Source of the DNA: Acidobacteriales bacterium 59-55
GTDB taxonomy: Bacteria; Acidobacteriota; Terriglobia; Terriglobales; Acidobacteriaceae
Direction: 5' to 3'
Length of the DNA: 64,000 nt
Assembly (NCBI GenBank): GCA_001897435.1
Contig: MKSV01000004.1
Location: forward strand, 372,001 to 436,000
The notes below the pieces were generated by a model. That model ran no database searches, was not told the DNA's origin, and worked only from the letters and a program-made list of their open reading frames with translations. Positions 34,509 through 43,132 of the stretch are shown here, piece by piece. Numbering within the stretch: position 1 is the first letter of the stretch; every line of letters begins with the position of its first letter. Position numbers and translations under genes: made by a program.

Positions 34509-35321
34509 ATGCTTACAGCCACCGGGACCCCATCTGTTGAACTTCTGCCTGACCGGACAATTGCATCACAACTACCTGCAAAGAAAGATATCCGTCTGGA
34601 GGCGGGCCGATACGTGGCTCGTCTGGCGTTGCATGACGAGGAGCGGAATGCGGCGTATCGGCTGCGATTCAGGGTCTTCAATCTGGAGATGGATGAGGGG
34701 CTGGAGTCGGCCTTTGCGAATGGCTACGACAAGGATCACTATGACGAGGTATGCGATCACCTGATCGTCGAGGATCGGGCGAGTGGCGATATTGTGGGGA
34801 CGTACCGGTTGCAGATGGGTGATGTCGCCAGCCGGTATTTTGGCTATTACAGCGAGCAGGAGTTCTGCTTCGCTCCGTATGAGGCGATGCGGAACGAGAT
34901 CGTGGAACTGGGGCGCGCCTGCATTCAGCGGGACCATCGTTCGCCCGAGGTGCTGCACCTGCTGTGGCGCGGGATTGCGCGATATGCGCTGGCAAACGGC
35001 GGCCGCTACATGATGGGCTGCTGCTCGCTGACCTCGCAGGATGCGGACATGGGGTGGGCGGTGTATGAGTCTCTGCAGGGATGGATGGTGGAGCCGGAGT
35101 TGCGGACGGTGGCAACCGCGGCGTTCGCGCTACCGCCGGTGACGGTGAAGATGGCGGATGTGCGCGCGCCGAAGCTGCTGCGGGCTTACCTGACCATCGG
35201 CGCGAAGATATGCAGCGAGCCGGCGATCGACCGGGAGTTCAGGACGATCGATTTTCTGACGCTGATGGACTTGCAGACGCTGCATCCGCGGATGGCGGCG
35301 AGATTTCTTGAGGGGTACTGA
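34509..35321 (+). CDS. GNAT-type N-acyltransferase, OlsB-like
   Basis: A 270-aa protein of the hemolysin/OlsB acyltransferase group (Acetyltransf_5 type). Recognisable parts are YVARLALHDEERNAAYRLRFRVF, the DHLIVEDRASGDIVGTYRL segment, EIVELGRACIQRDHRS and LWRGIARYALANGGRYMMGCCSL. OlsB transfers a 3-hydroxyacyl chain from acyl-ACP to the alpha-amino group of ornithine to form lyso-ornithine lipid. The next gene, overlapping by 14 nt, is a PlsC-family enzyme as expected for OlsA. GAGGAG lies 3-4 nt before the ATG. The amino acid acylated (ornithine, glycine, serine or other) cannot be read from sequence, so the assignment is by family and context. Confidence 0.8.
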   Translation: MLTATGTPSVELLPDRTIASQLPAKKDIRLEAGRYVARLALHDEERNAAYRLRFRVFNLEMDEGLESAFANGYDKDHYDEVCDHLIVEDRASGDIVGTYRLQMGDVASRYFGYYSEQEFCFAPYEAMRNEIVELGRACIQRDHRSPEVLHLLWRGIARYALANGGRYMMGCCSLTSQDADMGWAVYESLQGWMVEPELRTVATAAFALPPVTVKMADVRAPKLLRAYLTIGAKICSEPAIDREFRTIDFLTLMDLQTLHPRMAARFLEGY

Positions 35322-36093
35322 GCTGAAGCTGTTACGGTCAGCATTACGAAGCGTACGGCTGGTGGCGCTGCTGCTGGCGTTGGCGATGGATTGCGCGATT
35401 CGGCGGCCTCGGGCCGGGGTTGAGGCTGCGATCTGGGCACATGGATGGAGCCGCAGGATCGTAAAGGCGCTTGGAGTAGAGTGCGGCGTTTCAGGGCGGC
35501 TGCCGGAGCGTGGGGCTGTGGTATCGAACCACCTGAGCTATCTGGATATTCTGGTCTATCTTTCGGTGTGCCCGTTCGTGATGGTGGCGAAGAGCGAGGT
35601 GAAAGGCTGGCCGCTGCTGGGCTGGATTACGGCGCGGTCGGGAACGGTCTACGTGCAGCGAGGCGGCGGTCCGAGCACGTATGCCGGCGTGAATAAGGCG
35701 ATGGCCGCAGCTTATCGGACAGGGTTGCCGGTGTTGTTCTTTCCCGAGGGAACGACGACGGATGGGCAGAGCGGTTTGCTGCCCTTTCGTCGGGGGCTGT
35801 TTCACTCTGTGCTGAACGAGGGAGTTCCGCTGCGAACGGCGGCGGTGCGGTATATGCTGGACGAGAATCGGGAGAATGGAGATGCGACTGTGGCGAGGGA
35901 TGTCTGCTGGTGCGGAGATGCCTACCTCGGGCCGCATGTGGCTCGATTGCTGGGATTGCGCGGGGTGAGGGCCGAGATACGGTTTGGCGATGAGGTGCTG
36001 AAGCGGGCTGACCGGTTTGTCCTGTCGGAGATGGCGCGAGAGGCCGTAATGGATCTGTACGGGAGTTCTTTTCCGGCACTGCGCAGACAGTAG
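35308..36093 (+). CDS. PlsC-family acyltransferase, OlsA-like
   Basis: A 261-aa membrane-associated O-acyltransferase. Motif I is SNHLSYLDIL, motif III FPEGTTTDGQSG, and the KSEVKGWPLLGWI segment matches the family. Residues 8-28 form one hydrophobic helix. The TTG start at 35308 lies in the preceding gene (14-nt overlap), which points to translational coupling with the OlsB-like enzyme; together they would build a doubly acylated amino-acid lipid. Its C-terminus (LGLRGVRAEIRFGDEVL) parallels that of the PlsC gene 1.3 kb upstream. A weak hairpin follows before the convergent purine nucleoside phosphorylase gene. Confidence 0.85.
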   Translation: MRGTELKLLRSALRSVRLVALLLALAMDCAIRRPRAGVEAAIWAHGWSRRIVKALGVECGVSGRLPERGAVVSNHLSYLDILVYLSVCPFVMVAKSEVKGWPLLGWITARSGTVYVQRGGGPSTYAGVNKAMAAAYRTGLPVLFFPEGTTTDGQSGLLPFRRGLFHSVLNEGVPLRTAAVRYMLDENRENGDATVARDVCWCGDAYLGPHVARLLGLRGVRAEIRFGDEVLKRADRFVLSEMAREAVMDLYGSSFPALRRQ

Positions 36094-36102
36094 AGAGAAC
36101 CT

Positions 36103-36123
36103 TAGTTCATTACTGAACTATTT
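36103..36123. terminator. Possible bidirectional terminator
   Basis: TAGTTCA-TTAC-TGAACTA forms a 7-bp stem with a 4-nt loop followed by TTT, 10 nt after the plus-strand stop and 15 nt from the convergent stop. The stem is AT-rich, so it would be weak. Confidence 0.4.
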
Positions 36124-36137
36124 AGATAATCGACTAT

Positions 36138-36968
36138 TTAGCGACTGGCAATTCGAGGGATCAGTGCCGTGAGGAGGCTGGTGAACCGGCGCTCGACGCG
36201 GCGGCCGGTCTCCATGACCTCTTCGTGATTGATGGCTTCGTCGAGGACGCCGGCGGCCATGTTGGTGACCAGCGAGAGGCCGAGGACTTCGATTCCCATG
36301 TGGCGGGCGACGATGACCTCGTGAACGGTGGACATGCCGACCAGATCGGCTCCGAGGGTGCGAAAGGCGCGGATCTCGGCGGGGGTCTCGTAGCTAGGGC
36401 CGAGGACGGCAAGGTAGATGCCTTCGGTGAGGGGGATATTCTGCTTCGCCGCTTCGGCCTGAGCCATGCTGCGCAGTCGCGGCGAGTAGGCAGTGGTCAT
36501 GTCGAAAAAGCGGGGACCGAACCGTGCTTCGTTAGGACCGGCGGCGGCGTTGGAGCCGGTGAGGTTGATGTGGTCGGCGATGGCGATGAGGCTGCCTTGC
36601 CGGTAGGTGGTGTTGATTCCGCCGGCGGCGTTGGTGACGATGAGAGATTTGCAGCCTAGGAGTCCGAGGACGCGGGTGGGGAAGGTGACTTCAGAGAGCG
36701 GATAGCCTTCATAGGCGTGGACGCGGCCTTGCATGACGGCGACCGGGACTCCGGCGATGTGGCCGAGGATAAGCTTGCCGGAGTGGCCTTCGACGGTGGA
36801 CTGAGGGAAGTGGGGAATCTCGGCGTAGGGAATGGCGGTGGGATCTTCGACCTGCGCGGCGAAGTTGCCGAGGCCTGAGCCGAGGATGATGCCGAGACGC
36901 GGCGCGAGCGGGGTAAGGGAGCGAATGCAATCGGCTGCTGCCGTGGCTTTTGTATAGAGGCTGGTCAT
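36138..36968 (-). CDS. Purine nucleoside phosphorylase, trimeric type
   Basis: Phosphorolysis of (deoxy)inosine and guanosine to base and (deoxy)ribose-1-phosphate; 276 aa, normal for the class I trimeric family. Motifs: LGIILGSGLGNFA (phosphate loop), GRVHAYEGY, VTNAAGGIN, LAVLGPSYETPAEIRA (base site Glu) and VGMSTVHEVIVARHMGIEVLGLSLVTNMAAG with the base-binding Asn. The ATG at 36968 is chosen because TAAACT lies 16 nt upstream and the N-terminus YTKATAAADCIRS aligns with the family; an ATG at 37007 is also open. A nucleoside transporter and other nucleoside genes lie upstream on the same strand. Confidence 0.93.
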   Translation of the reverse strand: MTSLYTKATAAADCIRSLTPLAPRLGIILGSGLGNFAAQVEDPTAIPYAEIPHFPQSTVEGHSGKLILGHIAGVPVAVMQGRVHAYEGYPLSEVTFPTRVLGLLGCKSLIVTNAAGGINTTYRQGSLIAIADHINLTGSNAAAGPNEARFGPRFFDMTTAYSPRLRSMAQAEAAKQNIPLTEGIYLAVLGPSYETPAEIRAFRTLGADLVGMSTVHEVIVARHMGIEVLGLSLVTNMAAGVLDEAINHEEVMETGRRVERRFTSLLTALIPRIASR

Positions 36969-37035
36969 AAAGGCTGCTGTTCCCAGTTTAGAGCGGTTCT
37001 CCTCCATATGTAGTACCTGGCGATTCGGGCGAAAC

Positions 37036-37065
37036 GAGGATTCCCTCCGGGAATGACAACCAAAG
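37036..37065. repeat. Short intergenic repeat-like element with TTCCC-TCC-GGGAA hairpin
   Basis: Between two minus-strand genes, GAGGATTCCC and GGGAATGACAACC flank a 3-nt loop. Such phrases ending in GGGAATGAC look like a dispersed bacterial intergenic repeat. Only one copy is present here, so this is a suggestion. Confidence 0.3.
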
Positions 37066-37078
37066 GAAGCGTTGAACT

Positions 37079-38626
37079 TTAGTGTTTTGTCTCCGGGTGT
37101 ACGGTCAGGATGATTCGGCGGTACGAGGTGAGTTGCGGTGAACCGTCGTCGGTGACGGCGAGAATGATGTGGGCTGTGCCGGTTCCTTTACATGGGGGGC
37201 CGAGGGGAAGCCACTTGGGGCGGCAGACCGCGGTTGGCGTGACGACTGCCTTTAGAGTTTCGGCTCCGGTGATGTTGATTGCGGAGAGGTTTGCCCCGGT
37301 GGAGCCTGCCTCGGGATAGAGGAACCAACTGTAATGCAGCGACTGGCCGTCGGGGTCGTGGGTCCGGCTCGCGTCGAGTACGGTCGGCTCTCCTACCGTG
37401 GCGTCGACGTAGACGGGAGCGGTGCCGGACTGGCCGTTCACCTCGACGACCGGATTGTGGTTGGCATGGCGATAGTCGTCGATGGTCCAGTCCATGCGCG
37501 CTGCGAAGTCATTCTGGAAGGCGGTGCGCCAGCGCCAGATGGTGGCCTGATCGGAGGTGTAGGTCTTACCGTCGCTGCCTGTGACCGTATCCTGCGAGGT
37601 GACGCGAGAGAAGAGATCGCCTCCCTGCGTCCATATCGGGTGGGTCTCGCCGTAGGGCTGGCGATAGAGGTAGCGGCCTCCCCAGCCGCCCCAGTCGGGG
37701 CGAAGGCTGGAGTCGAGGCCATTGTCGATGAGGTTGAAAAAGGATGGCGTGTCGCCTTCCATGATGAAGGCGAAGCGGGGGTACATCTTGCCGAGTGGGC
37801 CTTTGCTGCGAATGTTGGCGTCCAGCCACTCGTTGGTGACAGTTGAAAAATCAGCGCCTGCGCCGTTGCGATAGTAGCGGTCGCCGCTGATGCCGGTCCA
37901 CGTGGCGTAGTAGGATTCGCCACCGGTTTGTGTCGAGGGTTCGACGATGTAAAAGAGGCTGGGAAATTCGCGGCGCATCCACGGCCCGGAGTCATCCTGA
38001 TCGGAGATGGAAGAGACTCTGAGTTTGGAGATGAACTTTTCCAGTTCATCGGGTGTACGCGTCGCGCGGACGTGGATGAGGGCCTGGGCCAGGGTGTTCG
38101 GACCTCCCCAGAGGCAGATCCAAAGTGGACGGCTGTCGCTGCGATCCGCTTCGCGGATGATGGCTTCTGCGCCGGGCGACATCTTTCCGGGGCCGGTCGC
38201 GGCCATGCCGTAGCCGGGCTGGCCGGAGAAGACTTTGCCGGAGAGATCTTCGGCGGTCGGCCATCCCTTGGCATGCAAAAGAAGATTGGAACGAACCTCT
38301 CCGTAGGCCCTGATGAGGGACTGCATTGTCTCCGGATGCACGGCGGTCTTTTGCCAGGTCGATGTAGAGGCGATGAGGGCCTTGATGTCGAGTTCGTTGG
38401 AGTAAAGAAGAAGGCGAACGAGCGACATCTGATCGTCAGGTTCATTGCCGACGTCGCTGATGATGATGACGCGAGGATGTGGCGTGAAGCTGTCGATGTG
38501 GGTGGAGGGAAGCGGCGCTGCGACGAGCGGTGCGATCAGCGCCATCCACGATGCGCAGAGGAGCAGGAGAAGGCGGCATCGTCGCACGAGGATTTTTTGA
38601 TTTGAGTTTGGCTGATTCGTATTCAT
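37079..38626 (-). CDS. Exported DUF1593 protein (nucleoside-hydrolase-like)
   Basis: A 515-aa exported protein with a hydrophobic signal segment at about 18-37 (LLLLLCASWMALIAPLVAA). RVIIISDVGNEPDDQMSLVRLLLYSNELDIKALIAS is the start of DUF1593 and resembles the metal loop of nucleoside hydrolases (DxDxxxDD). WICLWGGPNTLAQAL follows. A central segment (MEGDTPSFFNLIDNGL, GGWGGRYLYRQPYG) and a C-terminal Ig-like domain (VYVDATVGEPTVLDASRTHDPDGQSLHYSWFLYPEAGS) complete it. Studied relatives of this architecture occur in polysaccharide degraders, so the substrate may be a glycoside rather than a nucleoside. The ATG at 38626 is preceded by GAAAGCG. Confidence 0.85.
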   Translation of the reverse strand: MNTNQPNSNQKILVRRCRLLLLLCASWMALIAPLVAAPLPSTHIDSFTPHPRVIIISDVGNEPDDQMSLVRLLLYSNELDIKALIASTSTWQKTAVHPETMQSLIRAYGEVRSNLLLHAKGWPTAEDLSGKVFSGQPGYGMAATGPGKMSPGAEAIIREADRSDSRPLWICLWGGPNTLAQALIHVRATRTPDELEKFISKLRVSSISDQDDSGPWMRREFPSLFYIVEPSTQTGGESYYATWTGISGDRYYRNGAGADFSTVTNEWLDANIRSKGPLGKMYPRFAFIMEGDTPSFFNLIDNGLDSSLRPDWGGWGGRYLYRQPYGETHPIWTQGGDLFSRVTSQDTVTGSDGKTYTSDQATIWRWRTAFQNDFAARMDWTIDDYRHANHNPVVEVNGQSGTAPVYVDATVGEPTVLDASRTHDPDGQSLHYSWFLYPEAGSTGANLSAINITGAETLKAVVTPTAVCRPKWLPLGPPCKGTGTAHIILAVTDDGSPQLTSYRRIILTVHPETKH

Positions 38627-38735
38627 GGGCGCTTTCGAGACAGGCTTCGTGAATGGGCATGGGGAGGATGGCGGGACGACGTTTCGAAGCGGTAGATCGA
38701 CTTTTAGAAGCCGCGATTGCGAACGATTCCTGAGA

Positions 38736-40307
38736 CTAGCTATGCCCCTGCCTGCGTAGCTGCTCCAGTTTTTTTCTGAGCCGGTCAACGATCTCGGGAT
38801 GCGCGGCAGCGACATTTTTCATTTCGCCGGGGTCGTTTTGCAGGTCGTATAGTTCCAGAGGAGCCTGGGGATAATCGTGGCCTTTCATGATGCGTTGGAC
38901 CGCGATATCTTCTCTCGCCTTGAGGGGTTGAGGGTGCAGGCCGGGCCGCTGGCTGCGGTCGATCAGCTTCCAGCGCTCGTCGCGGATGGCAAGCACGGTC
39001 GCTTCTTCCACCAGCGTGTCGCGGCCCTTTTGTGATCGGCCGAGGAGCGCGGGTAGCTCGTTCAAACTATCCGGCGCGCCGCCGGGTGGAACTGGTTGAT
39101 GGACCAGAGCGGCGAGGCTGCTCAGAAGGTCTACCTGGCTGACTAGGGCAGATGAGATGCCGGGCGCGATATGTCCGCGCCAGTGGGTGATGAAGGGCAT
39201 GCGGGTGCCGCCTTCGAAGATGGTGTACTTGCCGCCGCGGAATGGGCCTGCGGGCTTGTGATCGCCCAGCAGTTCGGTGGAGTTGTCATCGTAGCCGTCG
39301 TTGACGACGGGGCCGTTGTCCGAGGTGAAGATAACCAGCGTATTGTCGGCCACGCCGGCGCGTTCGAGCGTTTCCAAGACGCGGCCGACGCACCAGTCGA
39401 GCTGGTTGATGGTGTCGCAGCGGATACCGCACGCGCTTCTGCCCGCAAACTCGTCCATGGGCGCGTGCGGGACATGGATGTCGCTTGGAGTGAAGTAGAG
39501 CAGGAAGGGCTCCTCCTTGTGCTTCTCGATAAACTCACAGGCCTTGTTGGTAAAGGTCGATGCGATCTCCTCATCCTTCCATCGCGCGGCGTGGCCGCCA
39601 GTCATGAATCCGATGCGGCTGATGCCGTCGACGATGGTGCCGTCGTGGCCCTCGCTCAGCTTCATCTTGAGGAGTTCGGGATCTTCCTTGCCGGTAGGCT
39701 CGCTGCCGATCTTTTCCGTATAGGAGACCTGGATGGGGTCTTTGGGGTCCAGATTGACGACGCGGTGATTGTGGATATATACCGTTGGGACACGGTCTGC
39801 CGTTGCAGGGAAGAAGAAGGCGTCGTCGAAGCCGAGTTCGCAGGGGCCGGGTTTGATCTCGCCGTTCCAGTCGATGTGGCCGTCGCCTAAACCGATGTGC
39901 CATTTGCCGACGAGGCCGGTGGCATAGCCCGCGGACTTGAGCACGGAGGCTATGGTCGGCTGTGTGGTCTTGATCAGCGACTGTGCGTCGCCGGGGAGGA
40001 TGGCGATGCCGTCGTGCCGCCATGCGTAGCTTCCGGTTAAGGCCGCGTAGCGCGAAGGGGTGCAGGTGGCCGCGTCGGAGTAGGCATTGGTGAAGCGCAG
40101 CCCGCTTTTTGCAAGGCCGTCGATATGAGGCGTATGGACGCGCGTACCGCCGTAGCAGGCGAGATCGCCGTATCCGACGTCATCGGACAGAATGACGACG
40201 ATATTCGGCTTTTTACCGGCCGGGGTGTCTGGAAGCGCGATGCTCTTTCGCGTTGCAAGCGCGGCGCCTGCAAGTCCGAGTTGTTTGATAAATCCACGCC
40301 GGTCCAA
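38736..40307 (-). CDS. Type I (Cys) sulfatase
   Basis: Second arylsulfatase-like enzyme, 523 aa. A Tat-like leader (MDRRGFIKQLGLAGAALA) precedes PNIVVILSDDVGYGDLACYGG. The maturation motif is CTPSR with Cys82. Further active-site elements are GKWHIGLGDG, PSDIHVPHAP and FTSDNGPVVNDG, and the GGKYTIFEGGTRMPFITHW segment is typical of sulfatases acting on carbohydrates. TTG is the start, with GAGGG about 8 nt upstream. It needs formylglycine formation; the only FGE gene seen lies about 10 kb away at 28270-29247. It sits between the DUF1593 hydrolase and the nucleoside transporter; 109-nt and 83-nt gaps suggest partial co-transcription. Confidence 0.92.
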   Translation of the reverse strand: MDRRGFIKQLGLAGAALATRKSIALPDTPAGKKPNIVVILSDDVGYGDLACYGGTRVHTPHIDGLAKSGLRFTNAYSDAATCTPSRYAALTGSYAWRHDGIAILPGDAQSLIKTTQPTIASVLKSAGYATGLVGKWHIGLGDGHIDWNGEIKPGPCELGFDDAFFFPATADRVPTVYIHNHRVVNLDPKDPIQVSYTEKIGSEPTGKEDPELLKMKLSEGHDGTIVDGISRIGFMTGGHAARWKDEEIASTFTNKACEFIEKHKEEPFLLYFTPSDIHVPHAPMDEFAGRSACGIRCDTINQLDWCVGRVLETLERAGVADNTLVIFTSDNGPVVNDGYDDNSTELLGDHKPAGPFRGGKYTIFEGGTRMPFITHWRGHIAPGISSALVSQVDLLSSLAALVHQPVPPGGAPDSLNELPALLGRSQKGRDTLVEEATVLAIRDERWKLIDRSQRPGLHPQPLKAREDIAVQRIMKGHDYPQAPLELYDLQNDPGEMKNVAAAHPEIVDRLRKKLEQLRRQGHS

Positions 40308-40390
40308 GGAATGCCCTCTGTCAATGCGCGTTGCAAGCGCAAGTGTATATGAAATGGCCGGCGGTCACGGATGCCGGCGACTCCGGACAG

Positions 40391-41626
40391 TTACCGGAGG
40401 AGCATGGAGACGATGGCGGCGGACATGAGGTTGGCCAGGGTTCCGGCGACCATGGCGCGGAAGCCGAGGCGGGCGAGGTCGTTGCGGCGCTCGGGGATGA
40501 GGGCGCCGATGCCGCCGATCTGGATGCCGATCGAGCTGAGGTTGGCGAAGCCGCAGAGGGCGAAGGTGGTGATGGTGAAGCTGCGGGGGGAGAGCAAGGC
40601 CTTCTGCGCTCCGAGGTCGGTGTAGGCGATCAGTTCGTTGAGCACGGTGCGGGTGCCGAGCAGGTTGCCGACGCGCGGAGCTTCGTGCCAGGGAATGCCG
40701 ATCAGCCAGGCGATGGGAGCGAAGAAGAAGCCGAGAACGGCGTTGAGGCTCGTGGGGAAAGGGATGTGGTGCGGGGCGAGGAGGTTGTGGACGCCGCCAA
40801 ACACTCCGTTGGCGAGCGAGACCAGTGCCAGGAAGCTGATGAGCATGATGGCGACGTTGAAGGCGAGGGCGCCGCCGTCGATGGTGCCGCGGGCGATGGC
40901 CCCGACGAAGTTCTCGTTGCTGTGCTCTTCGTTGGGCGGCATCTTGACGATGCCGGCGGTGGCAGGGACTTCAGTCTCGGGGACGAGCATCTTGGCGATG
41001 AGGATGGTGCCGGGCGCAGTCATGATGACGGCTGCGAGTAAGTCCGCGGCATGGATGCCGTAGGCGATATAGGCGGCCATGATGCCGCCGGAGACGTGGG
41101 CCATGCCCGAGGTCATGATGGTCATCAGCTCGGAGTAGGTGGTTCCATTGAGGAAGGGGCGGATGGTCAGCGGGGCTTCGGTCTGGCCCATGAAGATGCT
41201 GGCGGCGACGTTGGTGGATTCGGCTCCGGAGATACCCATCGTCTTTTGCATGACCCAGGCAAAGGCGCGGATGACGAGTTGCATGAAGCCGATGTAATAG
41301 AGGATGGCGAAGAAGGCGGAGATAAAGATGATGGTGGGCAGGACGCGGAAGGCGAAGACGGCGACGGTGGAGTCGTTGCCGCCGAGTGGGCCGAAGACCA
41401 TGGTAGAACCGGCCACGGAGTATTCCAGCAGTTGATTGACGGCGTTGCCGGCGGCGGCAAGGAAGCGCTGGCCGTAAGTGGAATCGAGCACGATGAAGGC
41501 GAAGAGGAATTGCAGCCCAAGGCCCCAGGCGACGGTCCGCCAGCGGATAGCGCGGCGATTGGTGGAGAAGGCGTACGCGATGCCGATGAAGACGACGAGT
41601 CCGAGAAGTCCGGTGAAACGAGCCAA
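40391..41626 (-). CDS. Concentrative nucleoside transporter (CNT/NupC family)
   Basis: Inner-membrane ion-coupled nucleoside importer, 411 aa, with about eight to ten hydrophobic segments. Substrate- and ion-site motifs of the family are intact: GISGAESTNVAASIFMGQTEAPL (re-entrant hairpin 1), TVLNELIAYTDLG and the second hairpin ALCGFANLSSIGIQIGGIGALIPERR. AGGAG lies 5-6 nt before the ATG. It would supply nucleosides to the purine nucleoside phosphorylase (36 kb) and the pyrimidine phosphorylase/cytidine deaminase pair (47-49 kb). A perfect 14-bp palindrome lies 65 nt upstream. Confidence 0.93.
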   Translation of the reverse strand: MARFTGLLGLVVFIGIAYAFSTNRRAIRWRTVAWGLGLQFLFAFIVLDSTYGQRFLAAAGNAVNQLLEYSVAGSTMVFGPLGGNDSTVAVFAFRVLPTIIFISAFFAILYYIGFMQLVIRAFAWVMQKTMGISGAESTNVAASIFMGQTEAPLTIRPFLNGTTYSELMTIMTSGMAHVSGGIMAAYIAYGIHAADLLAAVIMTAPGTILIAKMLVPETEVPATAGIVKMPPNEEHSNENFVGAIARGTIDGGALAFNVAIMLISFLALVSLANGVFGGVHNLLAPHHIPFPTSLNAVLGFFFAPIAWLIGIPWHEAPRVGNLLGTRTVLNELIAYTDLGAQKALLSPRSFTITTFALCGFANLSSIGIQIGGIGALIPERRNDLARLGFRAMVAGTLANLMSAAIVSMLLR

Positions 41627-41690
41627 AGGGTGCTCCTGCGCTGCCTCGATGAGTGTACCGGGTGCGAGGGGGAGCTATCCAGCGGCGCAT

Positions 41691-41704
41691 CTATCTATAG
41701 ATAG
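41691..41704. promoter_or_regulatory. Perfect 14-bp palindrome upstream of the nucleoside transporter
   Basis: CTATCTATAGATAG is fully self-complementary and lies 65-78 nt before the transporter start, 19 nt behind the end of the diguanylate cyclase gene. It may be an operator; there is no T tract for a terminator. Confidence 0.4.
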
Positions 41705-41722
41705 GTCCTTCGAGGTGGAGCG

Positions 41723-42997
41723 CTAATCAAAGGAGGGCGAAGGGAGGATGTCGAATTCGGCTTCGGAATGGAAGGGGGGCCGCTGTTTGAGCTTGTACAT
41801 GCGCTGGTCGGCGATTCGGAGCAGATGGGTCGCATTGTCGGCGTCGTCGGGATAGATGGCGACGCCGAGGCTGGCCGTGACGGAGAGCGATTGACCGTCG
41901 ATCGAGAGCGGTCTTTCGACTGCCTCGCGTATGGCATCGAGCAGATAATCTACGGCGCGGCGGTCTTCGAGATCGGTCGCGACGAGGGTGAACTCGTCGC
42001 CGCCGAGGCGGGCGAGGGTGTTGGCGGCGGAGAGATTTCCGCGGAGGTTATTGGCGACGGCGCGCAGGACCTGATCTCCTGCCTGATGGCCGAGAGAGTC
42101 GTTGATGCGCTTGAAGCCGTCCAGGTCGAGCAGCAGCAGGGCGAGGCTGCCTTTGCGGCGGCGGCAGCGCTCCAGGGTGTGGTTGAGGTGGTCCTCGAAG
42201 GAACGTCGGTTGGGCAGGCCGGTGAGGTCGTCGTGCAGGGCAAGCCATTGATTATTAGAGACTTGCTCCTCCAGCATGACCAGAATCATGCCCAGCGAGA
42301 TCAGGGCCTTCTGCATGTTCCAGACGTGGGAGGCGATATCGGCGTAGTCGCGATAGGTGACGATGAAGGGGTGAACGAAGAAGCAGAGAGCCCAGATATA
42401 GAAGCCGGTCAGGATGGCCAGCCTTCCCGTACTTTTGCCGGGAAGGCGGCGCTGGAACTTGACTGCGGCGACCGCGTAGACGGCGCCGAGACTCCAATAA
42501 ACGGCTTTGCGAAACTCGTGATCGTAGACCAGATAGCCGATGACGAGCCATCCCGCGAGATGCAGCATCGTAACCAGCCAGGTACGGCGGAGATAGAGGG
42601 TGCTTGCACCGGCGATGAGAAGACCGGCGGCGACGGCAGGGTAGTAAGCGTTCGGGATGTAGACGTGCAGACCGTAAAGGGTGTTGACGGCAAGCAGAGG
42701 AAGGGCGTTGAGCGTGAGGTAGAGGAAGCGCGTGCGGCGGGGAAGCGGATGGTTTCCTGCATCCCAGGTGAAGACAGCACCGGCGATCAGATAGCAATCG
42801 ATGACGATGACGTGCAGGGACCTGCCCGGCATGCCGTGCTTGTTGTAGAAGATGTGAGCGGAGGATTCGACCAGGGTAATCAGCAGGCCGAGCAGCCATA
42901 TATCCGCCTGCTGCTGGGGATGACGGCGCCGCAGGAGCAGAAACAGGGCGATGAGAATCGCCAGAGCAGAGAGATCGGGAAGGAAAGCGTAGTTCAT
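41723..42997 (-). CDS. Membrane-anchored diguanylate cyclase (GGDEF)
   Basis: A 424-aa protein. Residues 1-240 are largely hydrophobic with about seven to eight membrane helices. A coiled segment (EEQVSNNQWLALHDDLTGLPNRRSFEDHL) leads to the catalytic domain at about 255-415. The signature GGDEF stands at 332-336 with DLDGFKRINDSLGHQAGD before it, as in active cyclases making c-di-GMP from two GTP. No RxxD inhibitory site is found at the usual place before GGDEF, so product inhibition through that site is unlikely. Start ATG 42997 follows GGAGC. The sensory signal for the membrane part is unknown. Confidence 0.92.
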   Translation of the reverse strand: MNYAFLPDLSALAILIALFLLLRRRHPQQQADIWLLGLLITLVESSAHIFYNKHGMPGRSLHVIVIDCYLIAGAVFTWDAGNHPLPRRTRFLYLTLNALPLLAVNTLYGLHVYIPNAYYPAVAAGLLIAGASTLYLRRTWLVTMLHLAGWLVIGYLVYDHEFRKAVYWSLGAVYAVAAVKFQRRLPGKSTGRLAILTGFYIWALCFFVHPFIVTYRDYADIASHVWNMQKALISLGMILVMLEEQVSNNQWLALHDDLTGLPNRRSFEDHLNHTLERCRRRKGSLALLLLDLDGFKRINDSLGHQAGDQVLRAVANNLRGNLSAANTLARLGGDEFTLVATDLEDRRAVDYLLDAIREAVERPLSIDGQSLSVTASLGVAIYPDDADNATHLLRIADQRMYKLKQRPPFHSEAEFDILPSPSFD

Positions 42998-43132
42998 CAA
43001 GCTCCGTGCATTCGCACTTATGCTTCAGAAATTGAATAACCGGGCTCTTGTTCGAGCCTCTCCCTGGATGCTGCTGATCTAGTGATTATGGGGCATAGAG
43101 GGAAAAACGGACCAATTTTCTGCCGAATTTTA

